Part shown: piece by piece, positions 8,528 to 16,683 of the stretch
Layout of the letters: every line of letters starts with the position of its first letter
How positions within the stretch are numbered: the stretch's first letter is position 1
NCBI RefSeq assembly: GCF_900188405.1
Contig: NZ_FZOF01000015.1
Coordinates: 62,001-126,000 of the forward strand
DNA from: Actinacidiphila glaucinigra
GTDB taxonomy: Bacteria; Actinomycetota; Actinomycetes; Streptomycetales; Streptomycetaceae
Direction of reading: 5' to 3'
DNA length: 64,000 nucleotides
Made by a program: the position numbers and the translations under genes
The notes under the pieces: generated by a model
What the model was told of the DNA's origin: nothing
Database searches by the model: none
What the model saw: only the letters and a program-made list of their open reading frames with translations

Positions 8528-8860
8528 GTGGCAACGACCGTGAGCTGGAAGCCGAGCCCCATGCTGCGCTACTCCCTGATGCGTCTCTGCCTGTTCGCGG
8601 CCTGCTTCCTGGTGATCTGGGGCCTGGTCTACGTCCGCGTACTGCCCTCCGGCCTCGGCGACTCCAACCTGCTGTGGGTGATGCTGCTCGCGCTGGTGAT
8701 CAGCGCGCCGCTCAGCTTCGTCGTGCTGCGCGGAGCGCGCGAGGCGGCCTCCGTGCAGGTCTCCGCGCGCGTGGAGCGCACCAAGGCGAACCTCGCCGCC
8801 AGCGCCGCCCAGGAGGACGAGGCGGACGACGCCTCGCGCGCGGCGGCGCAGAGCAGCTGA
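8528..8860 (+). CDS. DUF4229-domain membrane protein
   Basis: The 110-residue protein has two transmembrane helices (about residues 16-40 and 48-68) joined by a short GLGDSN loop. A charged, Ala-rich cytoplasmic C-terminus (EEDEADDASRAAA-like) follows. This is the DUF4229 pattern; function is unknown. The family is often found close to mqnE in actinobacteria, which suggests a link to the membrane quinone pathway, but no activity has been assigned. The GTG start follows a GAAGGAA ribosome site. Confidence 0.85.
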   Translation: MATTVSWKPSPMLRYSLMRLCLFAACFLVIWGLVYVRVLPSGLGDSNLLWVMLLALVISAPLSFVVLRGAREAASVQVSARVERTKANLAASAAQEDEADDASRAAAQSS

Positions 8861-8890
8861 CACACCCGGGGGCCGGGGGGAGGGGGCGGG

Positions 8891-9538
8891 GTGACCCGCA
8901 GGCGCGTGCCCAAAGAGGTCCGCGAACGGCAGATGCTCGACGCGGCGGTCGCCACCTTCGGACGCCTGGGCTACCGGGCCGCCTCCATGGACGGGATCGC
9001 CGAACGGGCGGGCGTCAGCAAGCCGTTGCTGTACCTCTACCTGAACTCCAAGGAAGAGCTCTTCACCGCCTGTATCCGGCGTGAGGCCGCCGCCCTGGCC
9101 GCGGCGGTGACCGGCGCGGTGGACGCGGGGGAGTCCCCCGAGCGTCAGCTGTGGGGCGGGCTCCTCGGCTTCTTCACGCACACCGCCGACCACCCCGACG
9201 GCTGGGCCGTCCTCTACCGTCAGGCGCGCACCACCGGCAGGCCCTTCGCGGCCGAGGTGGACGTCCTGCGCGAGGGCCTCGTGGAGTACGTGGCCGGGCT
9301 GTTCGCGGCCGCCGCCCGTGACGCGGGCTGCGACGCGGCGCTCGTCGGGCGCGAGGTCACCGCCCTCGCCCACGCGCTGGTCGGCGCCGCGGAGTCGCTG
9401 GCCGACTGGGCAGGCGGAGCGCCGCCCGCGTCCGGCGAACGTCCCGAGCCCAAGGACACCGCCGCGACCCTGATGGACTTCGCCTGGCCCGGCCTGGAGG
9501 CCCTGCTCGCCCGTGCCCGGACGCCCGGCACGACCTAG
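8891..9538 (+). CDS. TetR-family transcriptional regulator
   Basis: The 215-residue protein has an N-terminal TetR HTH (residues 8-54, with TFGRLGYRAASMDGIAERAG and the SKPLLYLYLNSKEELF recognition helix region) and an all-alpha ligand-binding C-terminal domain. Start is GTG (VTRRRVPKEVR). It converges on the MaoC-like gene with a 4-nt overlap of the stops. TetR proteins next to MaoC hydratases often control fatty-acyl metabolism, so the dyad at 10450-10475 in front of the MaoC-like gene is a possible target; this is inference. Confidence 0.92.
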   Translation: MTRRRVPKEVRERQMLDAAVATFGRLGYRAASMDGIAERAGVSKPLLYLYLNSKEELFTACIRREAAALAAAVTGAVDAGESPERQLWGGLLGFFTHTADHPDGWAVLYRQARTTGRPFAAEVDVLREGLVEYVAGLFAAAARDAGCDAALVGREVTALAHALVGAAESLADWAGGAPPASGERPEPKDTAATLMDFAWPGLEALLARARTPGTT

Positions 9539-10389
9539 GGACCGACGGTTCCGGTGAGGTGGATCCGGTCCCCGGAGCGGACGGCGAAGTTCCGCACCCG
9601 GCCCGGCCCGGAGGCGTCCCCCTCCGAGGCCGCGTAGGTGACGGTGCCGGGCAGCAGGACGGGAGCCCTGAACTCCGCCCGCAGGGTAAACGTTTCGGCG
9701 TCCGCGGGGACGGCCTCCGCGGCGCAGCGGGCGACGGTCCACATCCCGTGGGCGATGGCGCGCGGGAAGCCGAGCGGCCGCGCGGTCAGCGGGTGGAGGT
9801 GGATCGGGTTCCAGTCGCCGGACACGGCGGCGTGCCGGCGCCCGAGGCCGGCGGGGAGCCGCCACTCCGCCACGGCGGGCAGTCCCGTCCCCTCGGCGGG
9901 CGCCGTGCCGCCGCCGACCGTGCCGCCGCCTTCCGCGGCGGCCGTGCGGGTCCGCGCGAGGTAGCCGCTGCGGTCGCGCCAGACGACCTCCCCGCCGACG
10001 GACGCCTCGGTGACGACCACGACCTCGACGCCGCGCCGGTGGAGGCGCAACTCCTCGGCGTGGACGGCGATGTCGGGGCGGTCGCCGGGCAGCAGCGGGC
10101 GCCGCTGGACGATCTCGATCCACGTGTGCACCAGGCCGAGCAGCGGCAGCGGGAAGCTCCGCCGGGCCATCAGCCGGGCGGCGAGCGGGAATCCGAGGAC
10201 GTGCGGATACGTCGGCGGGAGCCGTTCCGCAGGGGCGAAGCCGCACACCTCGGCGTACGCGGCGAGCCGCTGCGGGTCCACCCGGACGGCCTGCGCGGTC
10301 GCCCGCTCGGCGGGCAGCGGCGCGTCGGCGGCCGGGCGCTTGCCGAGGCCGGTCAGTACGCCTCGGGCGAGGGTGAGGATCAGGGGCAT
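9535..10389 (-). CDS. MaoC-like (R)-specific hydratase/dehydratase
   Basis: The 284-residue protein has two hotdog-type halves. The C-terminal half carries the hydratase-2 motif SGDWNPIHLHPLTARPLGF (catalytic Asp and His in GDxNPxH, about residues 186-204) and the AHGMW element. The N-terminal half lacks such a motif and is probably the non-catalytic hotdog. Double-hotdog MaoC enzymes hydrate (R)-trans-2-enoyl-CoA or act as 3-hydroxyacyl dehydratases in lipid metabolism. The exact substrate cannot be read from sequence. The gene is transcribed towards the TetR gene and ends 4 nt inside it. Confidence 0.88.
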   Translation of the reverse strand: MPLILTLARGVLTGLGKRPAADAPLPAERATAQAVRVDPQRLAAYAEVCGFAPAERLPPTYPHVLGFPLAARLMARRSFPLPLLGLVHTWIEIVQRRPLLPGDRPDIAVHAEELRLHRRGVEVVVVTEASVGGEVVWRDRSGYLARTRTAAAEGGGTVGGGTAPAEGTGLPAVAEWRLPAGLGRRHAAVSGDWNPIHLHPLTARPLGFPRAIAHGMWTVARCAAEAVPADAETFTLRAEFRAPVLLPGTVTYAASEGDASGPGRVRNFAVRSGDRIHLTGTVGP

Positions 10390-10449
10390 CGTGGGTTCCC
10401 GCGGGGTCGGTGGGCGGTCGTGGACGGGCGGACGATGCCCCGGCCCTGA

Positions 10450-10475
10450 GTGAGATTACCGAAAGTAACGCTCAC
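10450..10475 (-). promoter_or_regulatory. Candidate operator upstream of the MaoC-like gene
   Basis: An inverted repeat has perfect core TTAC-N5-GTAA (10456-10468) and is flanked by GTGAG/CTCAC arms. It lies about 60-85 bp upstream of the ATG at 10389, a usual operator position. The cognate regulator is unknown; the neighbouring TetR protein is a candidate. Confidence 0.45.
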
Positions 10476-10798
10476 CGGTCGTCCCCGGTCCTCGCAGCGG
10501 CAGCGGGTATCACCGGGGACGGCGTGGTTCCGGTCCCCACGGCGCCGCCCCGGGCCCGGACGGCGGTCCCCGTGAAACCGCAGCCCGGTTCCGGCCGGCC
10601 GTGGGCGACGCGAATTCCCGTTTCCCGCGCGGAGTCCAAACGCTGCTTCACCGTGTTATCCGTGGAATTCACGGAGTAATCGGTCCATCTCGCCCGCCCC
10701 GCCCGGAAAGCCGCGCCGCACGGCGGTCGCAAACGACTTCGCACACGAGATCGAATCGCTTTATGGCGCGCTCCGCCCGCGGGCGCACGCAAAAGGCA

Positions 10799-10827
10799 GG
10801 AGCCCCGCACGACTCGTGCGGGGCTCC
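10799..10827 (-). terminator. Terminator of the cold-shock gene
   Basis: A perfect 12-bp stem (GGAGCCCCGCAC with its complement, 5-nt loop) sits 40 nt past the cold-shock stop. Read on the minus strand it is followed by TGCCTTTTG, a weak T run. Confidence 0.8.
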
Positions 10828-10866
10828 TTGGGTACTGCTCGTCGGTTACTGCGCGTCAGTCCGCGA

Positions 10867-11070
10867 TCAGGCGGGGACGACGTTCTCCGCCTGCGGGCCC
10901 TTCGGACCCTGGGTGACGTCGAAGGTCACCGCCTGGTTCTCCTCCAGCGAACGGAAGCCGGAGGCGTTGATCGCGGAGTAGTGGACGAAGACATCGGGGC
11001 CGCCGCCGTCCTGGGCGATGAAGCCGAAGCCCTTCTCGGCGTTGAACCACTTGACGGTTCCGGTAGCCAT
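10867..11070 (-). CDS. csp: Cold-shock domain protein (CspA/SC7.0 type)
   Basis: The 67-residue single cold-shock domain binds single-stranded RNA/DNA and acts as an RNA chaperone. The RNP1 motif KGFGFI (residues 13-18) and RNP2 DVFVHY (residues 26-31) are intact. The start at 11070 is fixed by AAGGAGG 7 nt upstream, although an in-frame ATG lies six codons earlier. A roughly 250-nt leader with inverted repeats precedes it, as is common for cold-shock mRNAs, and a strong hairpin follows it. It is monocistronic. Confidence 0.96.
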   Translation of the reverse strand: MATGTVKWFNAEKGFGFIAQDGGGPDVFVHYSAINASGFRSLEENQAVTFDVTQGPKGPQAENVVPA

Positions 11071-11377
11071 AAGCCCTCCTTGGGCCAAAGGGTTGCCCTG
11101 CTCCAGAACCTGCCCTGCTCACTGCAAGAAGTCTGAAAACTACAAAAGCCCGCGGTCACATGCTCCGCAGGCTCTGTACTGCAAGGGAAACCAAACTGCA
11201 ACTTGCGAAGACAGTAGCACGGAGCATCTGCGGCGGGGAAGAGCGACAAGATCCGATTTCGCACGCGCCGCGCGAGGCCCGGACGCGGAGTGAACGCCGT
11301 GCCCGCCCCCGGCCGCCCCGGCGTGGGAGGCGGGGACCCGCCTGAAGTTCACCTGGGCGGGGGTCTAGCCTCCTGAT
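11071..11377. other. Divergent region between csp and mqnA, with a probable long csp leader
   Basis: No gene is present. On the minus strand a TACTGT -10-like box near 11208-11213 would give a csp leader of about 130 nt. Arms ATGCTCCG (11160-11167) and CGGAGCAT (11220-11227) could pair around the start of that leader. The right part must hold the mqnA promoter, for which no clear hexamers were found. Confidence 0.4.
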
Positions 11378-12250
11378 GTGGACAAATCTGCGCCTCTTCC
11401 ATCCGCCAGTGGTGTGCGCCGGACCCGGCCCCGCGTCGGGCACATCCAGTTCCTGAACTGCGTGCCCCTTTACTGGGGACTCGCCCGAACGGGTGCCCTG
11501 CTCGACCTGGAGCTGACCAAGGACACGCCCGAGAAGCTCAGCGCCCAGCTCGTCTCCGGGGACCTGGACGTCGGTCCGATCACCCTCATGGAGTACCTCC
11601 GGCACGCCGACGAACTGATCGCGCTGCCGGACATCGCCGTCGGCTGCGACGGCCCGGTGATGTCCTGCGTGATCGTGAGCCAGGTCCCGCTGAGCGCCCT
11701 GGACGGCGCCCGGGTCGCCCTCGGCTCCACCAGCCGCACCTCGGTCCGCCTCGCCCAGCTGCTGCTCGCCGAGCAGTACGGGGTCGAGCCCGAGTACTAC
11801 ACCTGCCCGCCCGACCTCTCGCTGATGATGCAGGAGGCCCAGGCCGCGGTCCTGATCGGCGACGCGGCGCTGCGCGCCTCGCTGCACGACGCGCCGCTGC
11901 TCGGCCTGGAGGTCCACGACCTCGGGCTGATGTGGAAGGAGTGGACGGGGCTGCCCTTCGTCTTCGCCGTCTGGGCCGCCCGCCGCGACTACCTGGCGTC
12001 CCTTCCCGGTGTGGTGCACGAGGTGCACCGGGCCTTCCTCTCCTCCCGCGACCTGAGCATGGAGGAGGTCGAGAAGGTCGCCGAGCAGGCCGCCCGCTGG
12101 GAGGCCTTCGACGCCCGCACGCTCCAGCGCTACTTCACCACCCTGGACTTCTCGCTCGGTCCCGAGCAGCTCACCGGCATCGCCGAGTTCGCCCGCCGGG
12201 TGGGCTTCCCGGAGCAGGCGCGCGTCGAACTCCTGGGCGCCGGGAGCTGA
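11378..12250 (+). CDS. mqnA: Chorismate dehydratase MqnA
   Basis: The 290-residue enzyme dehydrates chorismate to 3-[(1-carboxyvinyl)oxy]benzoate, the first futalosine-pathway step. The signature RVGHIQFLNCVPLYWGL (from about residue 19) and a periplasmic-binding-protein-like two-lobe layout with ALGSTSRTSVRLAQLLL near residues 115-131 identify the family. About 18 extra N-terminal residues precede the core. The GTG at 11378 is the earliest plausible start. A hairpin follows the stop, then the Ser/Thr kinase gene, with mqnC beyond it. Confidence 0.95.
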   Translation: MDKSAPLPSASGVRRTRPRVGHIQFLNCVPLYWGLARTGALLDLELTKDTPEKLSAQLVSGDLDVGPITLMEYLRHADELIALPDIAVGCDGPVMSCVIVSQVPLSALDGARVALGSTSRTSVRLAQLLLAEQYGVEPEYYTCPPDLSLMMQEAQAAVLIGDAALRASLHDAPLLGLEVHDLGLMWKEWTGLPFVFAVWAARRDYLASLPGVVHEVHRAFLSSRDLSMEEVEKVAEQAARWEAFDARTLQRYFTTLDFSLGPEQLTGIAEFARRVGFPEQARVELLGAGS

Positions 12251-12259
12251 CGCCCGCCG

Positions 12260-12288
12260 CGGGCCGGCGGCACCCCGCCGCCGGCCCG
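12260..12288 (+). terminator. Hairpin after mqnA
   Basis: A perfect 11-bp GC stem with arms 12260-12270 and 12278-12288 and a 7-nt loop starts 10 nt after the mqnA stop. It probably ends the mqnA transcript. Confidence 0.65.
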
Positions 12289-12441
12289 CGCCCCGTCCGG
12301 CGGGCCCACTACGATCGGCGGCAGCCCCGGCCGCGGCGCCGGGCGCCGGATCCGCTCCGGCGCCCGCAACGAAGGCCGGGGTGACCACGGCGGCCACGGG
12401 TACAACTCCACTGACCTTCCGCACCGGCGAGAGGCGCGCAG

Positions 12442-14124
12442 ATGCAGCCCCTGCAAGCGAACGACCCCCCGTCGATCGGCCCGTACCGTCTCCTCGGCCG
12501 GCTGGGTGCCGGCGGGATGGGCCGGGTCTACCTGGGGCGCAGCCCCGGCGGCCGGACGGTGGCCGTGAAGGTGGTGCGCTCCGAGCTCGCGGACGACCTG
12601 GAGTTCCGCACCCGGTTCCAGCGCGAGGTCGACGCGGCGCGCCGGGTCGGCGGCGTGTGGAGCGCGCCGGTGCTGGACGCCGACACCGACTCGCCGGTGC
12701 CGTGGGTGGCCACCCGCTACGTCGCCGGTCCCGCCCTGTCCGAGGCCGTCGCCACCTTCGGGCCGCTGTCGCCGCAGGGCGTGCGGGCGCTGGGCGCCGG
12801 ACTCGCCGAGGCACTGGAGGCCGTGCACGGCCGGGGGCTGGTGCACCGCGACATCAAACCGTCCAACGTGCTGCTCTCGCTCGACGGTCCCGTGCTGATC
12901 GACTTCGGCATCGCCCGTGCCATGGACGCCACGGCCGCCCTGACCAGCAAGGGGGTGGTCGTCGGCTCGCCCGGCTACATGGCGCCCGAGCAGGTCACCG
13001 GCAGACCCACCGGCCCCGCGGCCGACATCTTCGCGCTCGGCGCGGTGCTGGCCTTCGCCGCGACCGGCAGCGGCCCCTTCACCGGGGACAGCGCGGCCGT
13101 CCTGCTCTACAAGGTCGCCCACGAGGAACCGGAACTCGACGGCGTCCCCGAGGAGTTGCGCCGGATCGCGGAGTCCTGCCTCGCCAAGGACCCCGCGGTG
13201 CGCCCGACGCCGCGCCGGCTCGCCGAGCTGCTGGCACCCGGCGGCGACGCCGCGTCGCTGGTGCGGGCCGGCTGGCTGCCGGCCCCGCTGACGGAGCGCC
13301 TGGGGCGGCAGGCCGTCGAACTGCTCGACCTCGAACCCACCCCGCACCCGGGCCCGGCCGCCGGCGACCCCGGCGGGACCGCCGGGGGGCCGGGCGGCGG
13401 CCACGGCTCGTACGGTTCGCACCCCTCGTACGGTTCGCACCCCTCCTACGGATCGTTCGGCCCGCCGCCCTCGCTGACCGAGCCCCAGGACGCACCGCCG
13501 TTCGCCGCCACGCCGCCGCCCGCCCCCGCCCCGGGCCGCCGCGGGCGCGTCGCCGCGCTGGCCGCGACGGGGATCGTGCTGGTCGCGGCCGCCGTGACCC
13601 TGGCGCTCGTGCTGCCGGGACTCCTCGACGGCTCGAACCAGGCCAAGGGCGGCGAGCGCACCCCCTCGCGGAGCGCGGGCTCCGGGACCACTCCGGCGTC
13701 CTCGGCCGCCTCCTCGCCCTCGACCCCGTCCTCGCCGGCGGCGTCCGAACCGCGCCTGGACGCCGTCCCGAAGGCCTTCGCCGGCACCTGGAAGGGCGAC
13801 ACCGTCACCGCCAACGGAGTGCCGGGGACGATGGAGATCACCCTGCGCGAGGGCAAGGTCGGCGCGGTCGTCGGCCGGGACAAGAGCGTGCTGGACCTGC
13901 TCGGGCAGTCCTACGACTGCAGCGGCGACTGGAAGCTCGCCGTGGCCACCGAGAAGAGCGTCGTGCTCGACACCAGCGGCGGCACCAACCCGCATCCGGG
14001 GATCTGCTCCGACGGCTCTGCCGACGAGCGGTTCACCCTCAACGCGGACGGCTCCCTGCACTACCGCTCGGGCGACTCCCTGGCCGGTCGGCCGGAAGGG
14101 GACCTCAGGAAGCAGGGTGGCTGA
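12442..14124 (+). CDS. Membrane Ser/Thr protein kinase (PknB/Hanks type)
   Basis: The 560-residue protein has a complete Hanks-type kinase domain at residues 15-270. It has a glycine loop GRLGAGGMGRVY, the ATP lysine in VAVKVV (K43), the catalytic loop HRDIKPSN (D137) and DFG (D154). A Gly/Ser/Tyr/His linker with SHPSYG repeats (about 313-335) leads to one transmembrane helix near residues 369-391. Beyond it lies a Ser/Thr-rich stalk and a roughly 100-residue extracellular domain with two Cys (in YDCSGDW and HPGICSDG) that may form a disulphide. No PASTA repeats are seen. It sits between mqnA and mqnC; a regulatory link to menaquinone synthesis is conjecture. Confidence 0.93.
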   Translation: MQPLQANDPPSIGPYRLLGRLGAGGMGRVYLGRSPGGRTVAVKVVRSELADDLEFRTRFQREVDAARRVGGVWSAPVLDADTDSPVPWVATRYVAGPALSEAVATFGPLSPQGVRALGAGLAEALEAVHGRGLVHRDIKPSNVLLSLDGPVLIDFGIARAMDATAALTSKGVVVGSPGYMAPEQVTGRPTGPAADIFALGAVLAFAATGSGPFTGDSAAVLLYKVAHEEPELDGVPEELRRIAESCLAKDPAVRPTPRRLAELLAPGGDAASLVRAGWLPAPLTERLGRQAVELLDLEPTPHPGPAAGDPGGTAGGPGGGHGSYGSHPSYGSHPSYGSFGPPPSLTEPQDAPPFAATPPPAPAPGRRGRVAALAATGIVLVAAAVTLALVLPGLLDGSNQAKGGERTPSRSAGSGTTPASSAASSPSTPSSPAASEPRLDAVPKAFAGTWKGDTVTANGVPGTMEITLREGKVGAVVGRDKSVLDLLGQSYDCSGDWKLAVATEKSVVLDTSGGTNPHPGICSDGSADERFTLNADGSLHYRSGDSLAGRPEGDLRKQGG

Positions 14125-14175
14125 CCCCCTGGCGTAGGCTGAGCGGGTCCGTCACACCCCTCGGAAGGATGCCCG

Positions 14176-15375
14176 GTGAGCGAGAACGCCGACCTCCAGT
14201 CCGTCCTCGACCGCGCCGCCGACGGCGGTCGCATCACCCCCGAGGAGGCGCTCGACCTCTACCGTTCCGCGCCTCTGCACGCCCTCGGCGCCGCCGCCGA
14301 CGCCGTGCGCCGCCGCCGCTACGCGGGTACCGAGCACATCGCGACGTACATCATCGAGCGCAACATCAACTACACCAATGTCTGCGTGACGGCGTGCAAG
14401 TTCTGCGCCTTCTACGCCGCGCCCAAGGACACCGCCAAGGGCTGGACCCGCGACCTCGACGACATCCTGCGCCGCTGCGCGGAGACCGTCGAACTCGGCG
14501 GCACCCAGATCATGTTCCAGGGCGGCCACCACCCCGACTACGGCGTCGAGTACTACGAGAAGCACTTCAGCGCCATCAAGCAGGCCTTCCCGCAGCTGGT
14601 CATCCACTCCCTCGGCGCCTCCGAGATCGAGCACATGGCCCGCATCTCCAAGGTGCCGGTGGACGAGGCCATCACCCGCATCCACGCCGCGGGCCTGGAC
14701 TCCTTCGCGGGCGCCGGCGCCGAACTGCTGCCGGCCCGCCCGCGCAAGGCGATCGCCCCGCTGAAGGAGAGCGGCGAGCGCTGGCTGGAGATCATGGAGA
14801 CCGCGCACAAGCTCGGCGTGGAGTCGACCTCCACGATGCTCATGGGCACCGGCGAGACCAACGCCGAGCGCATCGAGCACCTGCGCATGATCCGCGACGT
14901 CCAGGACCGTACGGGCGGCTTCCGCGCCTTCATCCCGTACACCTACCAGCCCGAGAACAACCACCTGAAGGGCCGGACCCAGGCCACGCTCTTCGAGTAC
15001 CTGCGGATGATCGCCATCGCGCGGATCTTCCTGGACAACGTCGCCCACATCCAGGGTTCCTGGCTCACCACCGGCAAGGAGGTCGGCCAGCTGTCGCTGC
15101 ACTACGGCGCCGACGACCTGGGCTCGGTGATGCTGGAGGAGAACGTGGTCTCCTCGGCCGGCGCCAAGCACCGCTCCAACCGCATGGAGCTGATCCACCT
15201 GATCCGCGCCGCCGGCCGGGTCCCCGCCCAGCGCGCCACGACCTACGAGCACCTCGTCGTCCACGACGACCCGGCGAACGACCCGGTCGACGACCACGTC
15301 GTCTCCCACCTGTCGTCGACCGCCATCGAGGGCGGCACGGCGCACCCGGAGCTGAAGCTGCTCAGCACCTCCTGA
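14176..15375 (+). CDS. mqnC: Cyclic dehypoxanthinyl futalosine synthase MqnC (radical SAM)
   Basis: The 399-residue radical SAM enzyme has cluster motif C70-x3-C74-x2-C77 (CVTACKFCAFY). MqnC cyclises dehypoxanthine futalosine, closing the second ring of the naphthoquinone nucleus. Typical segments are GGTQIMFQGGHHPDYGVEYY near residues 112-131 and GAGAELLPARPRKAIAP near 177-193. The GTG start follows a GGAAGGA-type ribosome site. A 134-residue amidohydrolase-like protein begins 9 nt after its stop, so the two are likely co-transcribed. Confidence 0.96.
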   Translation: MSENADLQSVLDRAADGGRITPEEALDLYRSAPLHALGAAADAVRRRRYAGTEHIATYIIERNINYTNVCVTACKFCAFYAAPKDTAKGWTRDLDDILRRCAETVELGGTQIMFQGGHHPDYGVEYYEKHFSAIKQAFPQLVIHSLGASEIEHMARISKVPVDEAITRIHAAGLDSFAGAGAELLPARPRKAIAPLKESGERWLEIMETAHKLGVESTSTMLMGTGETNAERIEHLRMIRDVQDRTGGFRAFIPYTYQPENNHLKGRTQATLFEYLRMIAIARIFLDNVAHIQGSWLTTGKEVGQLSLHYGADDLGSVMLEENVVSSAGAKHRSNRMELIHLIRAAGRVPAQRATTYEHLVVHDDPANDPVDDHVVSHLSSTAIEGGTAHPELKLLSTS

Positions 15376-15383
15376 CCCCGCCG

Positions 15384-15788
15384 ATGCTGACGATCCATTC
15401 CGGGAGCGACGGCACGGCCCTGGTGGCCGACGGCGGCCTCATCGCCGCCGTCGGCCCCCTCGACGCGGTACGGGCGGCCCACCCGGGCGCACGCGTCCGG
15501 AGCTGGCCCGGCGCGCTGCGTCCGGGCCTGACCCACGAGGGCGAACTCCCGCCGGCCCCCACCCCGCGCGAACGCGTGCACGCCCTGCTGCTGCGCGGGG
15601 TCACCGCCGTCGCCACCGCCCCCGCCGACCCCGCGCTGCGCTCCGCCCTGGACCGCAGCGGGCTGCTGCCGGCGCGCCAGGCCCCGCCCCTGGAGCCGGG
15701 CGCCAGGGCGGACTTCGCCGTCTTCGACGAGCACGGCGCCTGCCTCGCCACCGTCGTCGCCGGCCGGCTCCTGCACCGCAGGGCCTGA
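15384..15788 (+). CDS. Imidazolonepropionase-like composite-domain protein
   Basis: The 134-residue protein resembles only the two ends of an amidohydrolase. Residues 1-55 look like the N-terminal beta strands (LTIHSGSDGTALVADGGLIAAVGP, split here at TA/LV) that end near the metal-binding H-x-H, here reduced to a single H-E-G-E. Residues 105-134 (LEPGARADFAVFDEHG then VVAGRLLHRRA) match the C-terminal strands. The catalytic TIM barrel is missing, so it is probably not an enzyme of the usual kind. Start ATG at 15384 lies 9 nt after mqnC. The function is unknown; a structural or binding role linked to MqnC is only a guess. Confidence 0.8.
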   Translation: MLTIHSGSDGTALVADGGLIAAVGPLDAVRAAHPGARVRSWPGALRPGLTHEGELPPAPTPRERVHALLLRGVTAVATAPADPALRSALDRSGLLPARQAPPLEPGARADFAVFDEHGACLATVVAGRLLHRRA

Positions 15789-15878
15789 CCGCCCACGCCG
15801 GCCGCGCCGTACGGCGTTCCGCGACCGGGGCCGGGGCCCCTGCGCGGGGCGCGGGGCCGCCGGGTGAAGAATGGGGGC

Positions 15879-16568
15879 GTGACCCGAGCCTCCCTGGACA
15901 AGCAGCCGCACGAAGTCGCCGCGATGTTCGACGACGTCGCCGCCAACTACGACCTGACCAACGACGTGCTGTCGCTCGGCCAGGACCGCCGCTGGCGCAA
16001 GGTCGTCGCGCAGGCCCTCGCCGTCCGTCCCGGTGAGCGCGTGCTGGACCTCGGCGCCGGCACGGGCACCTCCTCCCTGCCCTTCGCCGAGGCGGGCGCC
16101 CGGGTCGTGCCGTGCGACTTCTCCCTGGGCATGCTGCGCGAGGGCAAGCGCCGCCATCCCTTCCTCCCGCTCACCGCGGGCGACGCGACACGGCTGCCGT
16201 TCGCCGACGGGGTCTTCGACGCCGTCACGATCTCCTTCGCGCTGCGGAACGTCCACGACACCGACGCCGCGCTGCGCGAGATGCTGCGGGTCACCCGGCC
16301 CGGGGGCCGGGTCGTCATCTGCGAGTTCAGCCACCCCACCTGGGCGCCGTTCCGCACGGTCTACACCGAGTACCTGATGCGGGCGCTCCCGCCGGTCGCC
16401 CGGGCGGTCAGCAGCAACCCCGACGCGTACGTCTACCTCGCCGAGTCCATCCGGGCCTGGCCCGACCAGCCCGGCCTCGCCTCGCGACTGCAGAAGGCCG
16501 GCTGGTCGAAGGTCGCATGGCGCAACCTGTCGGGCGGCATCGTGGCCCTGCACCGCGCGGTGCGCTAA
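15879..16568 (+). CDS. menG: Demethylmenaquinone C-methyltransferase MenG/UbiE
   Basis: The 229-residue SAM-dependent methyltransferase methylates demethylmenaquinone at the ring, giving menaquinone. Motif I is VLDLGAGTGTSS (about residues 53-64). The YDLTNDVLSLGQDRRWR element near residues 24-40 and the CEFSHPTWAPFRTVY segment near 147-161 are typical of UbiE/MenG. The GTG at 15879 (VTRASLDKQPHEV) is chosen over a GTG five codons earlier because it matches the family N-terminus. It is followed, after 115 bp, by the isoprenoid reductase gene. Confidence 0.94.
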   Translation: MTRASLDKQPHEVAAMFDDVAANYDLTNDVLSLGQDRRWRKVVAQALAVRPGERVLDLGAGTGTSSLPFAEAGARVVPCDFSLGMLREGKRRHPFLPLTAGDATRLPFADGVFDAVTISFALRNVHDTDAALREMLRVTRPGGRVVICEFSHPTWAPFRTVYTEYLMRALPPVARAVSSNPDAYVYLAESIRAWPDQPGLASRLQKAGWSKVAWRNLSGGIVALHRAVR

Positions 16569-16683
16569 GCCGGGGCGCCCGGCCCGTGCGCGAAAGCGGC
16601 CACATAGACTGCACGGGTCCGGTCCGGCCGCCGCCGGCCGGCCGCAGACAGGCCCGCATCAGCCCAGAGCAGCGAGGAGCACC

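Larger units (their letters stand above)
10390..10866. other. 477-bp intergenic region upstream of the MaoC-like gene
   Basis: No convincing gene is present. It holds the promoter side of the MaoC-like gene, with the dyad at 10450-10475, and the terminator of the cold-shock gene at 10799-10827. The stretch 10480-10790 is of lower GC and shows no coding bias or recognisable element. Confidence 0.6.

Noticed and set aside
12381..15788. A 1135-codon open frame through the kinase and mqnC
   Set aside because: It is a shadow frame; only its last 134 codons (15384-15788) are a real gene.
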